NCBI RefSeq assembly: GCF_002272075.1
Contig: NZ_NPBJ01000018.1
Location: 1-64,000, forward strand
Reading direction: 5' to 3'
Length of the DNA: 64,000 nt
Origin: Terribacillus saccharophilus
GTDB taxonomy: Bacteria; Bacillota; Bacilli; Bacillales; Amphibacillaceae
Under the pieces are notes generated by a model, which saw nothing but the letters and a program-made list of their open reading frames with translations, was not told where the DNA came from and made no database searches. The translations under genes were made by a program, and so were the position numbers. The number at the start of each line of letters is the position of its first letter. The stretch's first letter is position 1. Below are positions 8,106-17,082 of the stretch, in pieces.

Positions 8106-9332
8106 CTAGATCACTTTTTCTATCATTTTTTTGTTTTTGGTTTTTGAATTTAAGAGTGTAAACATAGAAATTACAGTAAAACAAAGCACCAGTAGACCTA
8201 TGATAATGTATGTCTGGCGAAAACCGATCGTATCGTATAGCTTTCCTGCTATCGGCGATAAAATAGAGGCACCAACTTGTGATGCAAACTGAAAACCTAC
8301 AAGATATAATACAGAAGACAAACGAGTATCAAAGTTTGCAGCAAGATATTTAAAAATAGCAATCAACATAATCGGCAGCTCTAATGCATGAATTAATTTC
8401 ATTACAGATATACCAATTGGCTCAAATGCCATCCCGGAACCAATAATTCGGAAAGCCATTAAGAATCCTGCTAAAACCAAACTATTTTTAGCTCCAAGTT
8501 TATTAACGACAAAAGGCGCAAGGAACATCATTCCAGCTTCCAAAAAGACTTGAAACGAGTTTAGATATCCAAAGACCTGATTTCCTGTGGCTTCTGTGGG
8601 AAATAAAGACGAATAATATACAGGAAATTGCTGATCATAAACGCTGTATACGCAAGTTACACCAATCACGTATAAAATAAAGAACCAAAAGTCTTTTAAA
8701 AGAAACAATTCTCCTACATCTTTTAAACTTACTGACTTCGCTCTCACGACTTCTTCATTGGTCATTTCTATCCTTATCGATAGGATGATACCTACCAAAA
8801 CTACTGCTGAAACTGATGCGACCCAGAAGTTAATATTGGGATTAATATTGAAAAGCTGTCCAGCAAAGAATGTAGCTGCTGCCCATCCTAAAGAACCCCA
8901 CATCCTCGACTTTCCGTATTCGAATCCGTACTTTCTGCTGATTTTTTCGATATACGTTTCAATTGCGCCTATGCCTGCGAGGAAAGCTACTCCTAGGTAT
9001 AATCCTCCAATTATAGCTCCCAAGAATGCATTATATTGCAGCAATGGACCGTAGACATAAATATAAAAAGGTCCAGTAAAAACTAGTAATATACTGATAA
9101 AAAATAAGATGTTTTTCTTTAAACCAATCTTGTCAGAAATGTAACCATAAAGAGGTTGTATGCATAAGGCAAAGATAGCGTTTACAGAAAAGATCATGCC
9201 TGTCTCTGCCCCGCTTAAATTAATCTCTTGCCCTAACCAGATAGCAAACAAAGAATAACTGGCTGACCATGTGAAAAAGAAAAAGAAAAAGTATGCACTT
9301 AACTTCCAATAAAGTTTCTTTGATTTTTCCAT
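8106..9332 (-). CDS. Oligosaccharide:H+ symporter (LacY/CscB family MFS)
   Basis: 408 residues with 12 predicted membrane segments. The start has the LacY-family form (YWKLSAYFFFFFFTWSASYSLFAIWL), followed by GYISDKIGLKKN at the loop between helices 2 and 3 and a conserved KYGFEYGKSRMWGSLGWA stretch before helix 5. The family imports sucrose, lactose, raffinose or melibiose with a proton; the GH32 and LacI neighbours point to sucrose. The frame extends upstream to 9395, but AAAGGAGG six to eight bases before the ATG at 9332 fixes the start. A cre site and two operators lie immediately upstream. Confidence 0.88.
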   Translation of the reverse strand: MEKSKKLYWKLSAYFFFFFFTWSASYSLFAIWLGQEINLSGAETGMIFSVNAIFALCIQPLYGYISDKIGLKKNILFFISILLVFTGPFYIYVYGPLLQYNAFLGAIIGGLYLGVAFLAGIGAIETYIEKISRKYGFEYGKSRMWGSLGWAAATFFAGQLFNINPNINFWVASVSAVVLVGIILSIRIEMTNEEVVRAKSVSLKDVGELFLLKDFWFFILYVIGVTCVYSVYDQQFPVYYSSLFPTEATGNQVFGYLNSFQVFLEAGMMFLAPFVVNKLGAKNSLVLAGFLMAFRIIGSGMAFEPIGISVMKLIHALELPIMLIAIFKYLAANFDTRLSSVLYLVGFQFASQVGASILSPIAGKLYDTIGFRQTYIIIGLLVLCFTVISMFTLLNSKTKNKKMIEKVI

Positions 9333-9364
9333 TTCCTGCTCCTCCTTTAAGGACTTCAGTAAAA

Positions 9365-9379
9365 AGAAAACGTTTTCAA
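9365..9379 (-). promoter_or_regulatory. cre site (CcpA)
   Basis: The minus-strand 15-mer TTGAAAACGTTTTCT fits the cre consensus WTGNAANCGNWNNCW at every fixed position. It lies 33 bases upstream of the symporter start, downstream of the probable operators, where CcpA would block transcription. Confidence 0.75.
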
Positions 9380-9386
9380 ATTTAAT

Positions 9387-9428
9387 ATATGTCAACCGGT
9401 TTCATATGTCAACGGGTTGACATATGAA
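9387..9428. promoter_or_regulatory. Tandem LacI-type operators of the sucrose operon
   Basis: Two overlapping copies: TATGTCAACCGGTTTCATA (centre about 9397.5) and a near-perfect palindrome with arms TTCATATGTCAAC (9401-9413) and GTTGACATATGAA (9416-9428). Centres are 17 bases apart. GTCAACCGGTTGAC-like sites are typical LacI-family targets, and the LacI gene is directly upstream. Confidence 0.8.
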
Positions 9429-9433
9429 AATTA

Positions 9434-9460
9434 AAAAAACATTGCCTAAGGCAACGCATT
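9434..9460 (-). terminator. Terminator of the LacI-type regulator gene
   Basis: On the minus strand ATGCGTTGCC-tta-GGCAATGT followed by seven T, beginning at the stop codon of the regulator. It separates regulator transcription from the symporter-invertase unit. Confidence 0.75.
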
Positions 9461-9461
9461 T

Positions 9462-10442
9462 TTATGTAGTGGACCCTTCTATTAAACTGATTGGAAGTTT
9501 AGTTTCATGCAAAGGATCTGTAAATTCGCCCTCTATCTCCTTCAGCAAAATGTTAATTGCCTCTTTAGCAATCATCTCAATAGGCTGTCTGATTGTTGTA
9601 AGATCTGGTAAAACAGTTCGTACCGTTTCCGTACCATCATACCCAATAACTTTAATATCTTCAGGAATTTTCTTGCCGTATCGCTTTGCAGCAGTTATAA
9701 AAGATGCAGCAAATATGTCGTTTGTTGCAAATACTCCGTCCACTTCGGGGTGTTCGCTAAATATGTTTTCAATAATTTCTTGCTGACTCTGCACATTAAA
9801 TACTTCCGGTATTTCATAAATGATTGGTGTTTTTCCTATTTTGTCTAGTGTATCTATGTACGCTTCTCTTCTAAGATAAGACTTCTCTATCTCTTTTACT
9901 CCGTCAATTAGTACAATATGTTCGCAACTCTTTCTAACTAAAAGTTCTGTTGCTAATTTTCCTCCTTCGTAATTATCTGAACTCACAACAGGGATCGTTT
10001 CAGACAAATACCGGTCTATCGATACGACAGCTAAATTTTGCTTCTGATAATTTAATATGCCTAAATTATGAGTACCAACAATAATTCCATCAACCTGATT
10101 GCGCATCAGCATATCTAGATATTTTTTTTCTTTATCTTTTTGGTTCAGACTATTACAAAGAAGCACTTTATAGCCTAAAGAAGCACAGATACTTTCCAAA
10201 TGAAATGTAAGCTCTCCGAAGAATGGATTGCTTGTTGTTGGCATGATAATGCCAAGTAAATTCGAACGCTTCGTATACAATGATCGGGCAATATCATTAG
10301 GAAAATAATTCAGTTTGGCCATTGCATCTTGCACTTTCTCTTTCGTCTCATTACTTATGTATCCACGATCATTCAAGACTCGAGAAACTGTTGTAGGAGA
10401 TACGCCTGCTAATCTTGCTACATCATCAATTTTGGGTTTCAA
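9462..10442 (-). CDS. scrR: LacI-family repressor of the sucrose operon
   Basis: 326 residues. The N-terminal LacI helix-turn-helix and hinge are clear (KIDDVARLAGVSPTTVSRVLN, then YFPNDIARSLYTKRSNLLGIIMP) and are followed by the periplasmic-binding-like effector domain. The start is a TTG at 10442 preceded by AAAGAGG; the ATG a few bases upstream is out of frame. Its own terminator at 9434-9460 and the operators beyond it indicate that it represses the symporter and invertase genes, with sucrose, fructose or a phosphate derivative as likely inducer. The symbol is given by context, not by a database match. Confidence 0.82.
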   Translation of the reverse strand: MKPKIDDVARLAGVSPTTVSRVLNDRGYISNETKEKVQDAMAKLNYFPNDIARSLYTKRSNLLGIIMPTTSNPFFGELTFHLESICASLGYKVLLCNSLNQKDKEKKYLDMLMRNQVDGIIVGTHNLGILNYQKQNLAVVSIDRYLSETIPVVSSDNYEGGKLATELLVRKSCEHIVLIDGVKEIEKSYLRREAYIDTLDKIGKTPIIYEIPEVFNVQSQQEIIENIFSEHPEVDGVFATNDIFAASFITAAKRYGKKIPEDIKVIGYDGTETVRTVLPDLTTIRQPIEMIAKEAINILLKEIEGEFTDPLHETKLPISLIEGSTT

Positions 10443-10591
10443 TTGTCACCATCCTCTTTCACAATTCCTTTACAAATTATAATATCAGAATATATGAACT
10501 CCTGCCTTTATCAACCTTACTTATTACTACGTATCATTTAGTTCAATGTTTGTATTTATATTTACCTCCTCACAATTATTAGATACTTCAA

Positions 10592-10620
10592 AAAGTCCTT
10601 ATACAACTGTATAAGGACTC
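10592..10620 (-). terminator. Terminator of the nine-gene arabinan operon
   Basis: On the minus strand GTCCTTATACA-gt-TGTATAAGGAC, a perfect 11-pair stem, followed by TTTTT, right after the GH43 stop codon. Confidence 0.88.
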
Positions 10621-10624
10621 CCAT

Positions 10625-11770
10625 TTACTCAATTATTATTGTTGCTTTTACCTTGCTCATATCTTTAAGTCTATACCCTGGTTCACCGAAATACGGCATC
10701 CCATCCTTCCAGAAGAAACGCTGGATGCGAGCATGGCGGTTCGGGTCGTATAGTGGGTTTCCTTCAATTTCCTTATAAGATCTAGCATGATATACAAGCA
10801 AATCAAAGCCTTCCTCTGTCGCTGTAAAACTATTATGACCAGGTCCATAAAGACCGGTATTCTCCGAGCTTGTCAGCACAGGATCTGGCAGCTTTGTCCA
10901 TGATGCAGGATCAAGCAGGTCAGCATTTTCATCTGCATATAGTAGACCCATTGCATAGCGATCATCCGTTGCACTAGCAGAGAATGTCAGGAATACTTTT
11001 CCGTGGCGATGCAGGAATGCCGGGCCTTCGTTAACGTCGAAACCGTCTGTTTCCCATGAATGTTCAGGTTTTGCCAGCAGTACTTGCTCACCTTTTATCT
11101 CCCAAGGATTTTTCATCTCGGCAATATAAAGATTGGAGATTGTATCATTCTCTGTTTTCTGAGCCCAGACCAGATATCGTCTACCTTGATGTTCGAACGT
11201 TGTGGCATCCAATGAGAAGCTTTGGAAATCTGTATTGATTGCTCCCTTTTCCGTCCACTCATCAGAAAACGGATCACCTGTACACTCCAGCACATATGGA
11301 CGTATTGCCCACACATCCTCTTTTTCTCCGGCTGCAAAATGTATGTACCATTTCCCATCTATGTGGTGCAGCTCAGGTGCCCAGATATGTTCTGACAATA
11401 TGCCTGATTCACGTGCCTCCCAAACCGTATGTTCCTTTGCCCCACGCAAACCTTCCAATGTCTTGGCGCGGCGCAGAACAATTCTGTCATACTTTGGATA
11501 AGAGCCTGTGAAATAGTAGAATCCATCCTCTGCTTTCAAAATATACGGATCAGCACGCTGCTCGATGAACGGTTCTGGGAAATCATCCGTTTCAATCTCT
11601 CCTTCAAATTCATATGTTCCAGCTTCACTGAGATCCGGCAGATTGGGCCAGCTTACGCGGTATGCTGCTTGCACGCCTTCGTCAATAAATACGTCGACTG
11701 TCTTCGGAAGCTCTACATGCTCTCCTTGCTTCACGCGAACTTCTATATGTTCGACATCAATTGTTTTCAT
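10625..11770 (-). CDS. GH43 glycosidase with N-terminal Ig-like domain (arabinosidase)
   Basis: 381 residues. Residues 1-60 form a small beta-sandwich resembling bacterial Ig-like domains (VDVFIDEGVQAAYRVSWPN). The GH43 five-bladed propeller follows with all three catalytic acids: Asp74 (QRADPYI, base), Asp188 (SLDATTF, pKa modulator) and Glu248 (NEGPAF, acid). There is no signal peptide, so it works in the cytoplasm on imported oligosaccharides. The last gene of the arabinan operon, it probably removes alpha-L-arabinofuranosyl units, perhaps with a linkage preference different from the two GH51 enzymes. The Ig-like domain before the catalytic domain is an uncommon order for GH43. Confidence 0.85.
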   Translation of the reverse strand: MKTIDVEHIEVRVKQGEHVELPKTVDVFIDEGVQAAYRVSWPNLPDLSEAGTYEFEGEIETDDFPEPFIEQRADPYILKAEDGFYYFTGSYPKYDRIVLRRAKTLEGLRGAKEHTVWEARESGILSEHIWAPELHHIDGKWYIHFAAGEKEDVWAIRPYVLECTGDPFSDEWTEKGAINTDFQSFSLDATTFEHQGRRYLVWAQKTENDTISNLYIAEMKNPWEIKGEQVLLAKPEHSWETDGFDVNEGPAFLHRHGKVFLTFSASATDDRYAMGLLYADENADLLDPASWTKLPDPVLTSSENTGLYGPGHNSFTATEEGFDLLVYHARSYKEIEGNPLYDPNRHARIQRFFWKDGMPYFGEPGYRLKDMSKVKATIIIE

Positions 11771-11788
11771 CGTATCTCCTCCATATTC

Positions 11789-12574
11789 TTAAGTGAATGG
11801 AAGTTCCTTGATGGATGGCAGAATCAGATCTGGCTTGATACTAGAAATATCTGCCTGTTCTTTTGTTGTATTTCCTGTGAGCACTAATGCTGTCTTTAGG
11901 CCGAACATAGCACCCATAGCGATGTCGGAGGTCAGACTGTCTCCAACAATCATTGTCTTTTCTGGTTCACTGCCCGCTTGCTGCATTACCTTTTGATACA
12001 TGAAATGTGATGGCTTGCCGACGATAATATCGGTTTTCTTGCCTGTTGACGCTTCTATTGCTCCAATCAATCCACCAACATCCAGCTGTAAACCATCTTT
12101 TCCCGGGAAAACAGGATCCTGATTGGTTGCAAGAATCCTAGCGCCATGGATGACAGCCCGAAAAGCCTGGTTCAGATCCTGATAGGTAACACCTGTGTGC
12201 AAGGAAATCACGAGCCAATCAGCATCTTCCGGTTCTTTAGCAAGTGTCAAACCAGCTTCAGTAAGCTCATCCCGTAAGCCTTCTTCCCCGAGCACCCATA
12301 CAGGCAGTTTAGGATAATGGGTCTGCAGATAATCAGCTGCAAGGTAGGAGGATAAAATAATATCTTCCTTTTCCCACTGGATACCCTGCTCCCTAAAATA
12401 TGATGCGATCTGATTTCGAGAATGTGTGCCTCGATTGCTCAGCCCAATCACTCGTTTACCCGCTTCCTGCAAGGTCCGGATCGTTTCAGCAGCCCCATCA
12501 ACTAACGTAAAATCCTTCCATACCGTTCCGTCCAAATCGAATAGAATGCTATCTAATGCCTGATAGTAAGCCAT
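11789..12574 (-). CDS. araL: HAD-IIA sugar phosphatase AraL
   Basis: 261 residues with HAD motif I FDLDGTVW (Asp13, Asp15), motif II LSNRG, a class IIA cap, motif III KPSHFMYQ and motif IV VGDSLTSDIAMG. AraL of Bacillus subtilis is a promiscuous phosphatase encoded in the arabinose operon, thought to remove excess sugar phosphates. The frame is open 38 codons further upstream, but AAGGAGG eight bases before the ATG at 12574 fixes the start, leaving a 22-base gap to the upstream small gene. As in B. subtilis it is next to araM, here with a small Cys-rich gene between. Confidence 0.87.
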   Translation of the reverse strand: MAYYQALDSILFDLDGTVWKDFTLVDGAAETIRTLQEAGKRVIGLSNRGTHSRNQIASYFREQGIQWEKEDIILSSYLAADYLQTHYPKLPVWVLGEEGLRDELTEAGLTLAKEPEDADWLVISLHTGVTYQDLNQAFRAVIHGARILATNQDPVFPGKDGLQLDVGGLIGAIEASTGKKTDIIVGKPSHFMYQKVMQQAGSEPEKTMIVGDSLTSDIAMGAMFGLKTALVLTGNTTKEQADISSIKPDLILPSIKELPFT

Positions 12575-12596
12575 AACTATCGCCTCCTTGCTTAGA

Positions 12597-12854
12597 TTAT
12601 ACCTGCTGCCAGCGATTTCCGTCAGGATCTGGGCAGCGTTTATCCGGAAGGGAGGCTCGGAACGCAACAAAACAGCCGCAACGCGCACAAGTATGATCTG
12701 CTGAAAGCGATGGACAATTTGAACAGATTGCTAAACGAGCAGAAACTGTGCTTTTTTCAGCCAAAATAGGTTCCAATGCTAATTGATCTGCAACAAGTGC
12801 TGTCACTTCCTCCACTGTATAGCTTTTCTTTTGCAGACAAGTCCGGCAAGTCAT
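12597..12854 (-). CDS. Small Cys-rich zinc-ribbon-like protein (DUF6171-like)
   Basis: 85 residues with eight Cys in four clusters: CRTC at the N terminus, CSNC at about residue 44, CARCGC at about residue 56, and a final CPDPDGNRW. The pattern suggests one or two zinc sites. It resembles what I recall as DUF6171, but this is from memory. The ATG overlaps the araM stop as ATGA, so it is translationally coupled to araM and lies directly upstream of araL. The B. subtilis araL-araM pair lacks such a gene as far as I recall. Function unknown. Confidence 0.7.
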   Translation of the reverse strand: MTCRTCLQKKSYTVEEVTALVADQLALEPILAEKSTVSARLAICSNCPSLSADHTCARCGCFVAFRASLPDKRCPDPDGNRWQQV

Positions 12855-14065
12855 CGAGTGCCGATCCGATCCTGCGGTGGGTAGCTGATCTGTTCTTTCT
12901 TAAATTGATTGATAAGAAGCAGACCAGTGCAGCGATCACGCAAATGATACGCTTCATTCAAGCTGTCCTGTACAAGCTCTGAACCTATCCCAATTTCCTC
13001 AGCAGAAGCAGGTGCTCCGACCTGGTACAAATAATATTGCAGTGCTTCCGGCGTCGGGAGCGCAGCAATCATCAAACTGATTTCTTCCCAATTCTCCACT
13101 AACCCTGAAGCATAAGCTCCTTTTGCTTCTGAAGGATCAAACTGCTCAATCCAGCTTTTGTATAATTCCGTAATGATGCTGCAAGCAACACCAACTTTAG
13201 CTCCATGAAGAAGCTGTCGTTTATCTGTTTCAAGCAAATGCATCTCCCAATAGTGGGACAAATGATGCTCTGCTCCTGAAGCAGGTCGGGAGAAATCCAA
13301 CACCTGCATGACAAGACCAGATTCGATTAATGCTTCCATTAAAATTCGTATTCCCGCTTCATCCGCCTTGGCAATTTCCTCGACATGATCGACACAAGTG
13401 TCCAGCGAATGTCGTGTCATTTTGGCAGCCAATGCATTATAGGCTTCTCCTCCAACTCTTGCGGAGATTTCCCAATCAAGCAGTGAAGTGAACTTTCCTA
13501 AAATATCTCCGAAGCCAGCGGCTGTAAGTGGCTTAGGAGCTGCACATAACACATCCAAGTCGGCAAACACTGCCACCGGAGCAGCTGTCTGGATTGTCTG
13601 CTTCACTCCCCGCAGGATCAGTGGCGCTCCTTTGGAGGTGAAGCCATCGACTGATGCTGCTGTTGGAACTGACACGAATGGAATAGAAAGCTTCTGGCTG
13701 CAGAAACGTGTGATATCATGAATCGTTCCAGACCCTACTGCCAACAGGACATCTGTATCTACCGGTGTTTCAACAAGCACCTGTACAAGCGAAGCTTCAT
13801 CGGCGTTCACTTGACCGTGATGATTCGCTAAAAGTTCAATCGTCTGAATCTGGATGTTCTCTCTTTCAAGCAGCGCTGCCAGTTTGTCCCCTGCGGCTGC
13901 TCTAGTCTGAGCATCCATAACAAGGACAGCTTTGTTCAAGCCCTTCTCCTTCAAGTAAGCTCCAATTGATGAGAGTGCTCCAGCTTCCACTTGCAAGCGC
14001 GGAAAAGTGTCCGAGCTTATCCCGTATTCATCTGCTAATGCCAGCATATCTGCTGATAACTGCAT
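12851..14065 (-). CDS. araM: AraM/EgsA glycerol-1-phosphate dehydrogenase
   Basis: 404 residues of the iron-type alcohol dehydrogenase/GlyDH fold. The nucleotide-binding motif GSGTIHDITRF is present, followed by PTAASVDGFTSKGAPL and the metal-binding Asp and His (GAEHHLSHYWEMH and LLHGAKVG). AraM makes sn-glycerol 1-phosphate from dihydroxyacetone phosphate with NAD(P)H, the precursor of archaeal-type heptaprenylglyceryl phosphate in Bacillus. Its place inside an arabinose operon is known in B. subtilis although the link to arabinose is unclear. It overlaps the abfA gene by one base and the next gene by four. Confidence 0.9.
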   Translation of the reverse strand: MQLSADMLALADEYGISSDTFPRLQVEAGALSSIGAYLKEKGLNKAVLVMDAQTRAAAGDKLAALLERENIQIQTIELLANHHGQVNADEASLVQVLVETPVDTDVLLAVGSGTIHDITRFCSQKLSIPFVSVPTAASVDGFTSKGAPLILRGVKQTIQTAAPVAVFADLDVLCAAPKPLTAAGFGDILGKFTSLLDWEISARVGGEAYNALAAKMTRHSLDTCVDHVEEIAKADEAGIRILMEALIESGLVMQVLDFSRPASGAEHHLSHYWEMHLLETDKRQLLHGAKVGVACSIITELYKSWIEQFDPSEAKGAYASGLVENWEEISLMIAALPTPEALQYYLYQVGAPASAEEIGIGSELVQDSLNEAYHLRDRCTGLLLINQFKKEQISYPPQDRIGTR

Positions 14066-15555
14066 CAGGCACCCTCCTCGATTGTCAAAACCGTCACGCT
14101 CATAGCTGGTAAAGTAACTTGTAATCCGCCATCCTGCTCGGCGAAATTCGCAAACGGGACTACCTCCACGTCACTAGGCGCATCAAACGTATTGCGGGCA
14201 TCTCTCTTGTCTGATGTGAGAATTTTGCCGCTTACAGTTCCGAGTGTTGCACCGCGAAGCTCTGTATCTACTGTAACCTCATTTGTGTGATCCAGATTAC
14301 AGAAGCTAACATGAATCTTGCCGTCTTTTCCTCTGGATACAGAAGTACTGACAGTTGGATAAGCCAATTCACCATGCTTTATTTCATCTGATTCCAGATG
14401 AGACGAAAGACGTTCCGCATCTTGATGCACTTGATACAAATCAAATACATGATACGTCGGTGTCTTGATCATTTCCTGTCCTTCTGTCAGGATCATCGCC
14501 TGCAATACATTGACTGTTTGCGCAATATTCGCCATCTGAACTCGTTCGCTATGGTTATTGAAGATATTGAGTGAAGCACCTGCTACGAGAGCATCACGGA
14601 TTGTATTTTGCTGATACAGGAAGCCTGGGTTAGTGCCAGGTTCCACATCGAACCAAGTTCCCCACTCATCAATGATCAGTCCAACGCGTTTCTCAGGATC
14701 GTATTTATCCATGATAGTGCCGTGCTTCTCAATCAATTCTTCGATATGAAGAGCACGCTTCAGCGTCAGATGCCATTCGTCTTCGGAAAAATCAGTAGCA
14801 GAGCCCTTACCAAGCCAGAAATCTCCCGGAATCGTGTAATAATGAAGGCTTAATCCGTCCATCATCGGTGCTGCTTCTTGCATGAGTACCTCTGTCCACT
14901 TGTAATCGTCGATATTTGCTCCGCCTGCAATCTTATACAGTTTGTTGTCGCCGTAATTGCGTACATACGTCTGATAGCGACGATAGAGATCTGCATAATA
15001 TTCCGGCCGCATATTTCCACCGCAGCCCCAGTTCTCATTACCAACACCGAAATACGTCAGCTTCCACGGCTCCTGGCGACCGTTTTCCTGGCGCCAAGCC
15101 GTCATCGGTGATTCGCCATCGAATGTCATGTACTCGACCCACTCAGACATTTCCTGGACGGTGCCGCTGCCAACGTTTCCGCAAATGTATGGCTCTGCTC
15201 CGAGCAGCTCGCAAAGTGTGAAGAATTCATGTGTTCCGAAATGGTTGTTCTCCACAACTCCTCCCCAATGGGTATTAACCATGCGCTTGCGCTCTTCACG
15301 AGGGCCAACTCCATCTTTCCAGTGATATTCATCTGCAAAACAACCACCAGGCCAGCGTAGTACCGGGATGTTCAGCTTTTTGAGTGCCTCCAGTACATCG
15401 TTGCGGATGCCTTTTGTATTCGGTATGGAAGAATCCTCTCCGACCCAGATTCCTTCATATATCCCTCTGCCAAGATGCTCCGCGAAATGACCGTATATGT
15501 TTTTATTAATTTTCCCTTCTGTGACATCAGCTTGAATGATCAATTTTGTTGACAT
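14065..15555 (-). CDS. abfA: GH51 alpha-L-arabinofuranosidase
   Basis: 496 residues, normal GH51 length. Acid/base Glu174 lies in [11 protein letters not shown] and nucleophile Glu297 in [10 protein letters not shown]; the C-terminal beta-sandwich occupies about residues 385-496. There is no signal peptide, so it acts in the cytoplasm on arabino-oligosaccharides delivered by AraNPQ. Sits in the middle of the long operon, overlapping araM by one base and starting 28 bases after the YesL gene. A second GH51 gene opens the same operon; the two differ clearly in sequence ([12 protein letters not shown] here against [12 protein letters not shown] there), so they are old paralogues with probably different substrate preference. 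Confidence 0.92.
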   Translation of the reverse strand: MSTKLIIQADVTEGKINKNIYGHFAEHLGRGIYEGIWVGEDSSIPNTKGIRNDVLEALKKLNIPVLRWPGGCFADEYHWKDGVGPREERKRMVNTHWGGVVENNHFGTHEFFTLCELLGAEPYICGNVGSGTVQEMSEWVEYMTFDGESPMTAWRQENGRQEPWKLTYFGVGNENWGCGGNMRPEYYADLYRRYQTYVRNYGDNKLYKIAGGANIDDYKWTEVLMQEAAPMMDGLSLHYYTIPGDFWLGKGSATDFSEDEWHLTLKRALHIEELIEKHGTIMDKYDPEKRVGLIIDEWGTWFDVEPGTNPGFLYQQNTIRDALVAGASLNIFNNHSERVQMANIAQTVNVLQAMILTEGQEMIKTPTYHVFDLYQVHQDAERLSSHLESDEIKHGELAYPTVSTSVSRGKDGKIHVSFCNLDHTNEVTVDTELRGATLGTVSGKILTSDKRDARNTFDAPSDVEVVPFANFAEQDGGLQVTLPAMSVTVLTIEEGA

Positions 15556-15583
15556 GCTTATCGCTCCAATCTATCAAAATAAA

Positions 15584-16207
15584 CTAACTGGCTAACTGTT
15601 CTTCTTGTTTCATTGTGGAGAATACCTTCATACTCAGCCACATCCAGCCAAACGCACTGATACTGAAACAGAAGAACAGCAGCAGCACCGGCAAGCCGAT
15701 ACTATGATACAAAAGCGCGAACAGAAGTATACCGATCGATAGCGTCATATGGAATCTCGTCAGCCCAATGATGAACGCGCTCCTGATGACTTGGAACGTT
15801 CCTGCCTTATAATTCGCCAGCAGCGGAAAGCTCCAGAGCACAACCGTCATATAGCAGAAAATGAGTACATAGAAAAGGAAAGGCACCAGGAAGAATAACT
15901 GTCCATCCGCCTGTCTAATAAGCAGATAGTTTGTATACAGGATGAAACCTGCTGCTCCAAGGAGCCACCCTAACTTGTTTGCTGACCAGAACTCCTGTTT
16001 AAATGCTTTGCGGAATGCTTGGTGCACCTTTACTTCCTCTCCATTCAGAATCCGGCGAGAAACCTGCAATGCAGCTACCGTTGCCGGAGCAACTCCGGCA
16101 ACGACCAGTCCTAAGAGGCTGTATAGCAGAAACAATGCATTCAAGTGTGCAAATCGGGTGATCCACAAGAGAGACTTATCGAGATTCTTCATCGCTTTCT
16201 TCAGCAT
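15584..16207 (-). CDS. YesL-family (DUF624) membrane protein
   Basis: 207 residues with five to six membrane segments and the YesL-type start (NLDKSLLWITRFAHLNALFLLYSLLGLVVAGVAPATVAAL). YesL proteins are found almost only beside carbohydrate ABC transporters of the AraNPQ or YtcQ type in Firmicutes; their job is not established. Here the gene lies between araQ (32 bases upstream) and abfA (28 bases downstream) and is surely co-transcribed. Confidence 0.85.
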   Translation of the reverse strand: MLKKAMKNLDKSLLWITRFAHLNALFLLYSLLGLVVAGVAPATVAALQVSRRILNGEEVKVHQAFRKAFKQEFWSANKLGWLLGAAGFILYTNYLLIRQADGQLFFLVPFLFYVLIFCYMTVVLWSFPLLANYKAGTFQVIRSAFIIGLTRFHMTLSIGILLFALLYHSIGLPVLLLFFCFSISAFGWMWLSMKVFSTMKQEEQLAS

Positions 16208-16239
16208 GGTTTTAACTCCTTTCTAATCAAAACTCTTAC

Positions 16240-17082
16240 TCAGCCTTTGACGCCGCCCACAGTCAATCCGGAAATGAAATAGCGCTGGAAGAAGATAAAC
16301 AGAATCACAATCGGAATAATTGTCATAACAGACCCAGCAATCAAGACGTCATAGTTATTTCCATACGGCGTAAGCAGTGTAGCCAGACCAAGCGGCAACG
16401 TGAACATATCGTTCGAACGAAGAACGAGCAATGGCCACAGGAAGTTATTCCAGCTGCCAAGACCTTGCAGGATTGCCATCGCTGCTAGTGAAGGTCCCAT
16501 CAGCGGCAGCATGATTTTAAAGAAGATGCCGTATTCGGTCGACCCGTCAATCCTGGCAGCATCCATCAGCTCTTTTGGCAAACCAAGTGCATATTGCCGG
16601 AAGAAGAAGACTGCCACCGGTGCTACGATACCTGGCAGTATCACCCCTAGATACGTATCAATCAGCATCATATCCATCATAAGACGGAATAGCGGCAGCA
16701 TTAGGATTTCAAATGGCACCATCAAAATGAATACCACCGCAACGAAGAAGATATTGCTTCCTTTGAAATCGTACATCGCCAGCGCATAACCAACCATGGA
16801 AGAAAAGAACAGAGACAGAACAATCATCAACGCTGAAATCCATAGGCTGTTTCCATACCAAGTCCAATATTCTGCTGATTGTGTAAAGATGTATGTGTAA
16901 TTGCTAAGCGTCAGTTCATCCCAAGGGAAACTGAATGAAATACCGTTTCGCATCAAGGAGCCGGAAGGAATGAACGAAGATAGCACGATACTGATGATCG
17001 GGAATAGTGCTATCAAACTGACAATAGCCATGACAACTGTAGCGACAACTCCCAGCAGTTTGTTATTATTCTTTTTCATCAT
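16240..17082 (-). CDS. araQ: Arabino-oligosaccharide ABC transporter permease AraQ
   Basis: 280 residues with six membrane segments and the EAA loop of sugar permeases (DAARIDGSTEYGIFFKIMLPL) near residue 190. The C terminus QRYFISGLTVGGVKG is the usual end of this class (CUT1). It forms the channel with AraP, receives sugar from AraN, and needs a separate ATPase (MsmX type in Bacillus), which is not in this window. It overlaps the araP 3' end by four bases. Confidence 0.92.
   Translation of the reverse strand: MMKKNNNKLLGVVATVVMAIVSLIALFPIISIVLSSFIPSGSLMRNGISFSFPWDELTLSNYTYIFTQSAEYWTWYGNSLWISALMIVLSLFFSSMVGYALAMYDFKGSNIFFVAVVFILMVPFEILMLPLFRLMMDMMLIDTYLGVILPGIVAPVAVFFFRQYALGLPKELMDAARIDGSTEYGIFFKIMLPLMGPSLAAMAILQGLGSWNNFLWPLLVLRSNDMFTLPLGLATLLTPYGNNYDVLIAGSVMTIIPIVILFIFFQRYFISGLTVGGVKG

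Noticed and set aside
9424-9786. Plus-strand 120-codon frame opposite the sucrose repressor gene
   Set aside because: It is antisense to a clear LacI-family gene and begins inside the operator palindrome, so it is a shadow frame.
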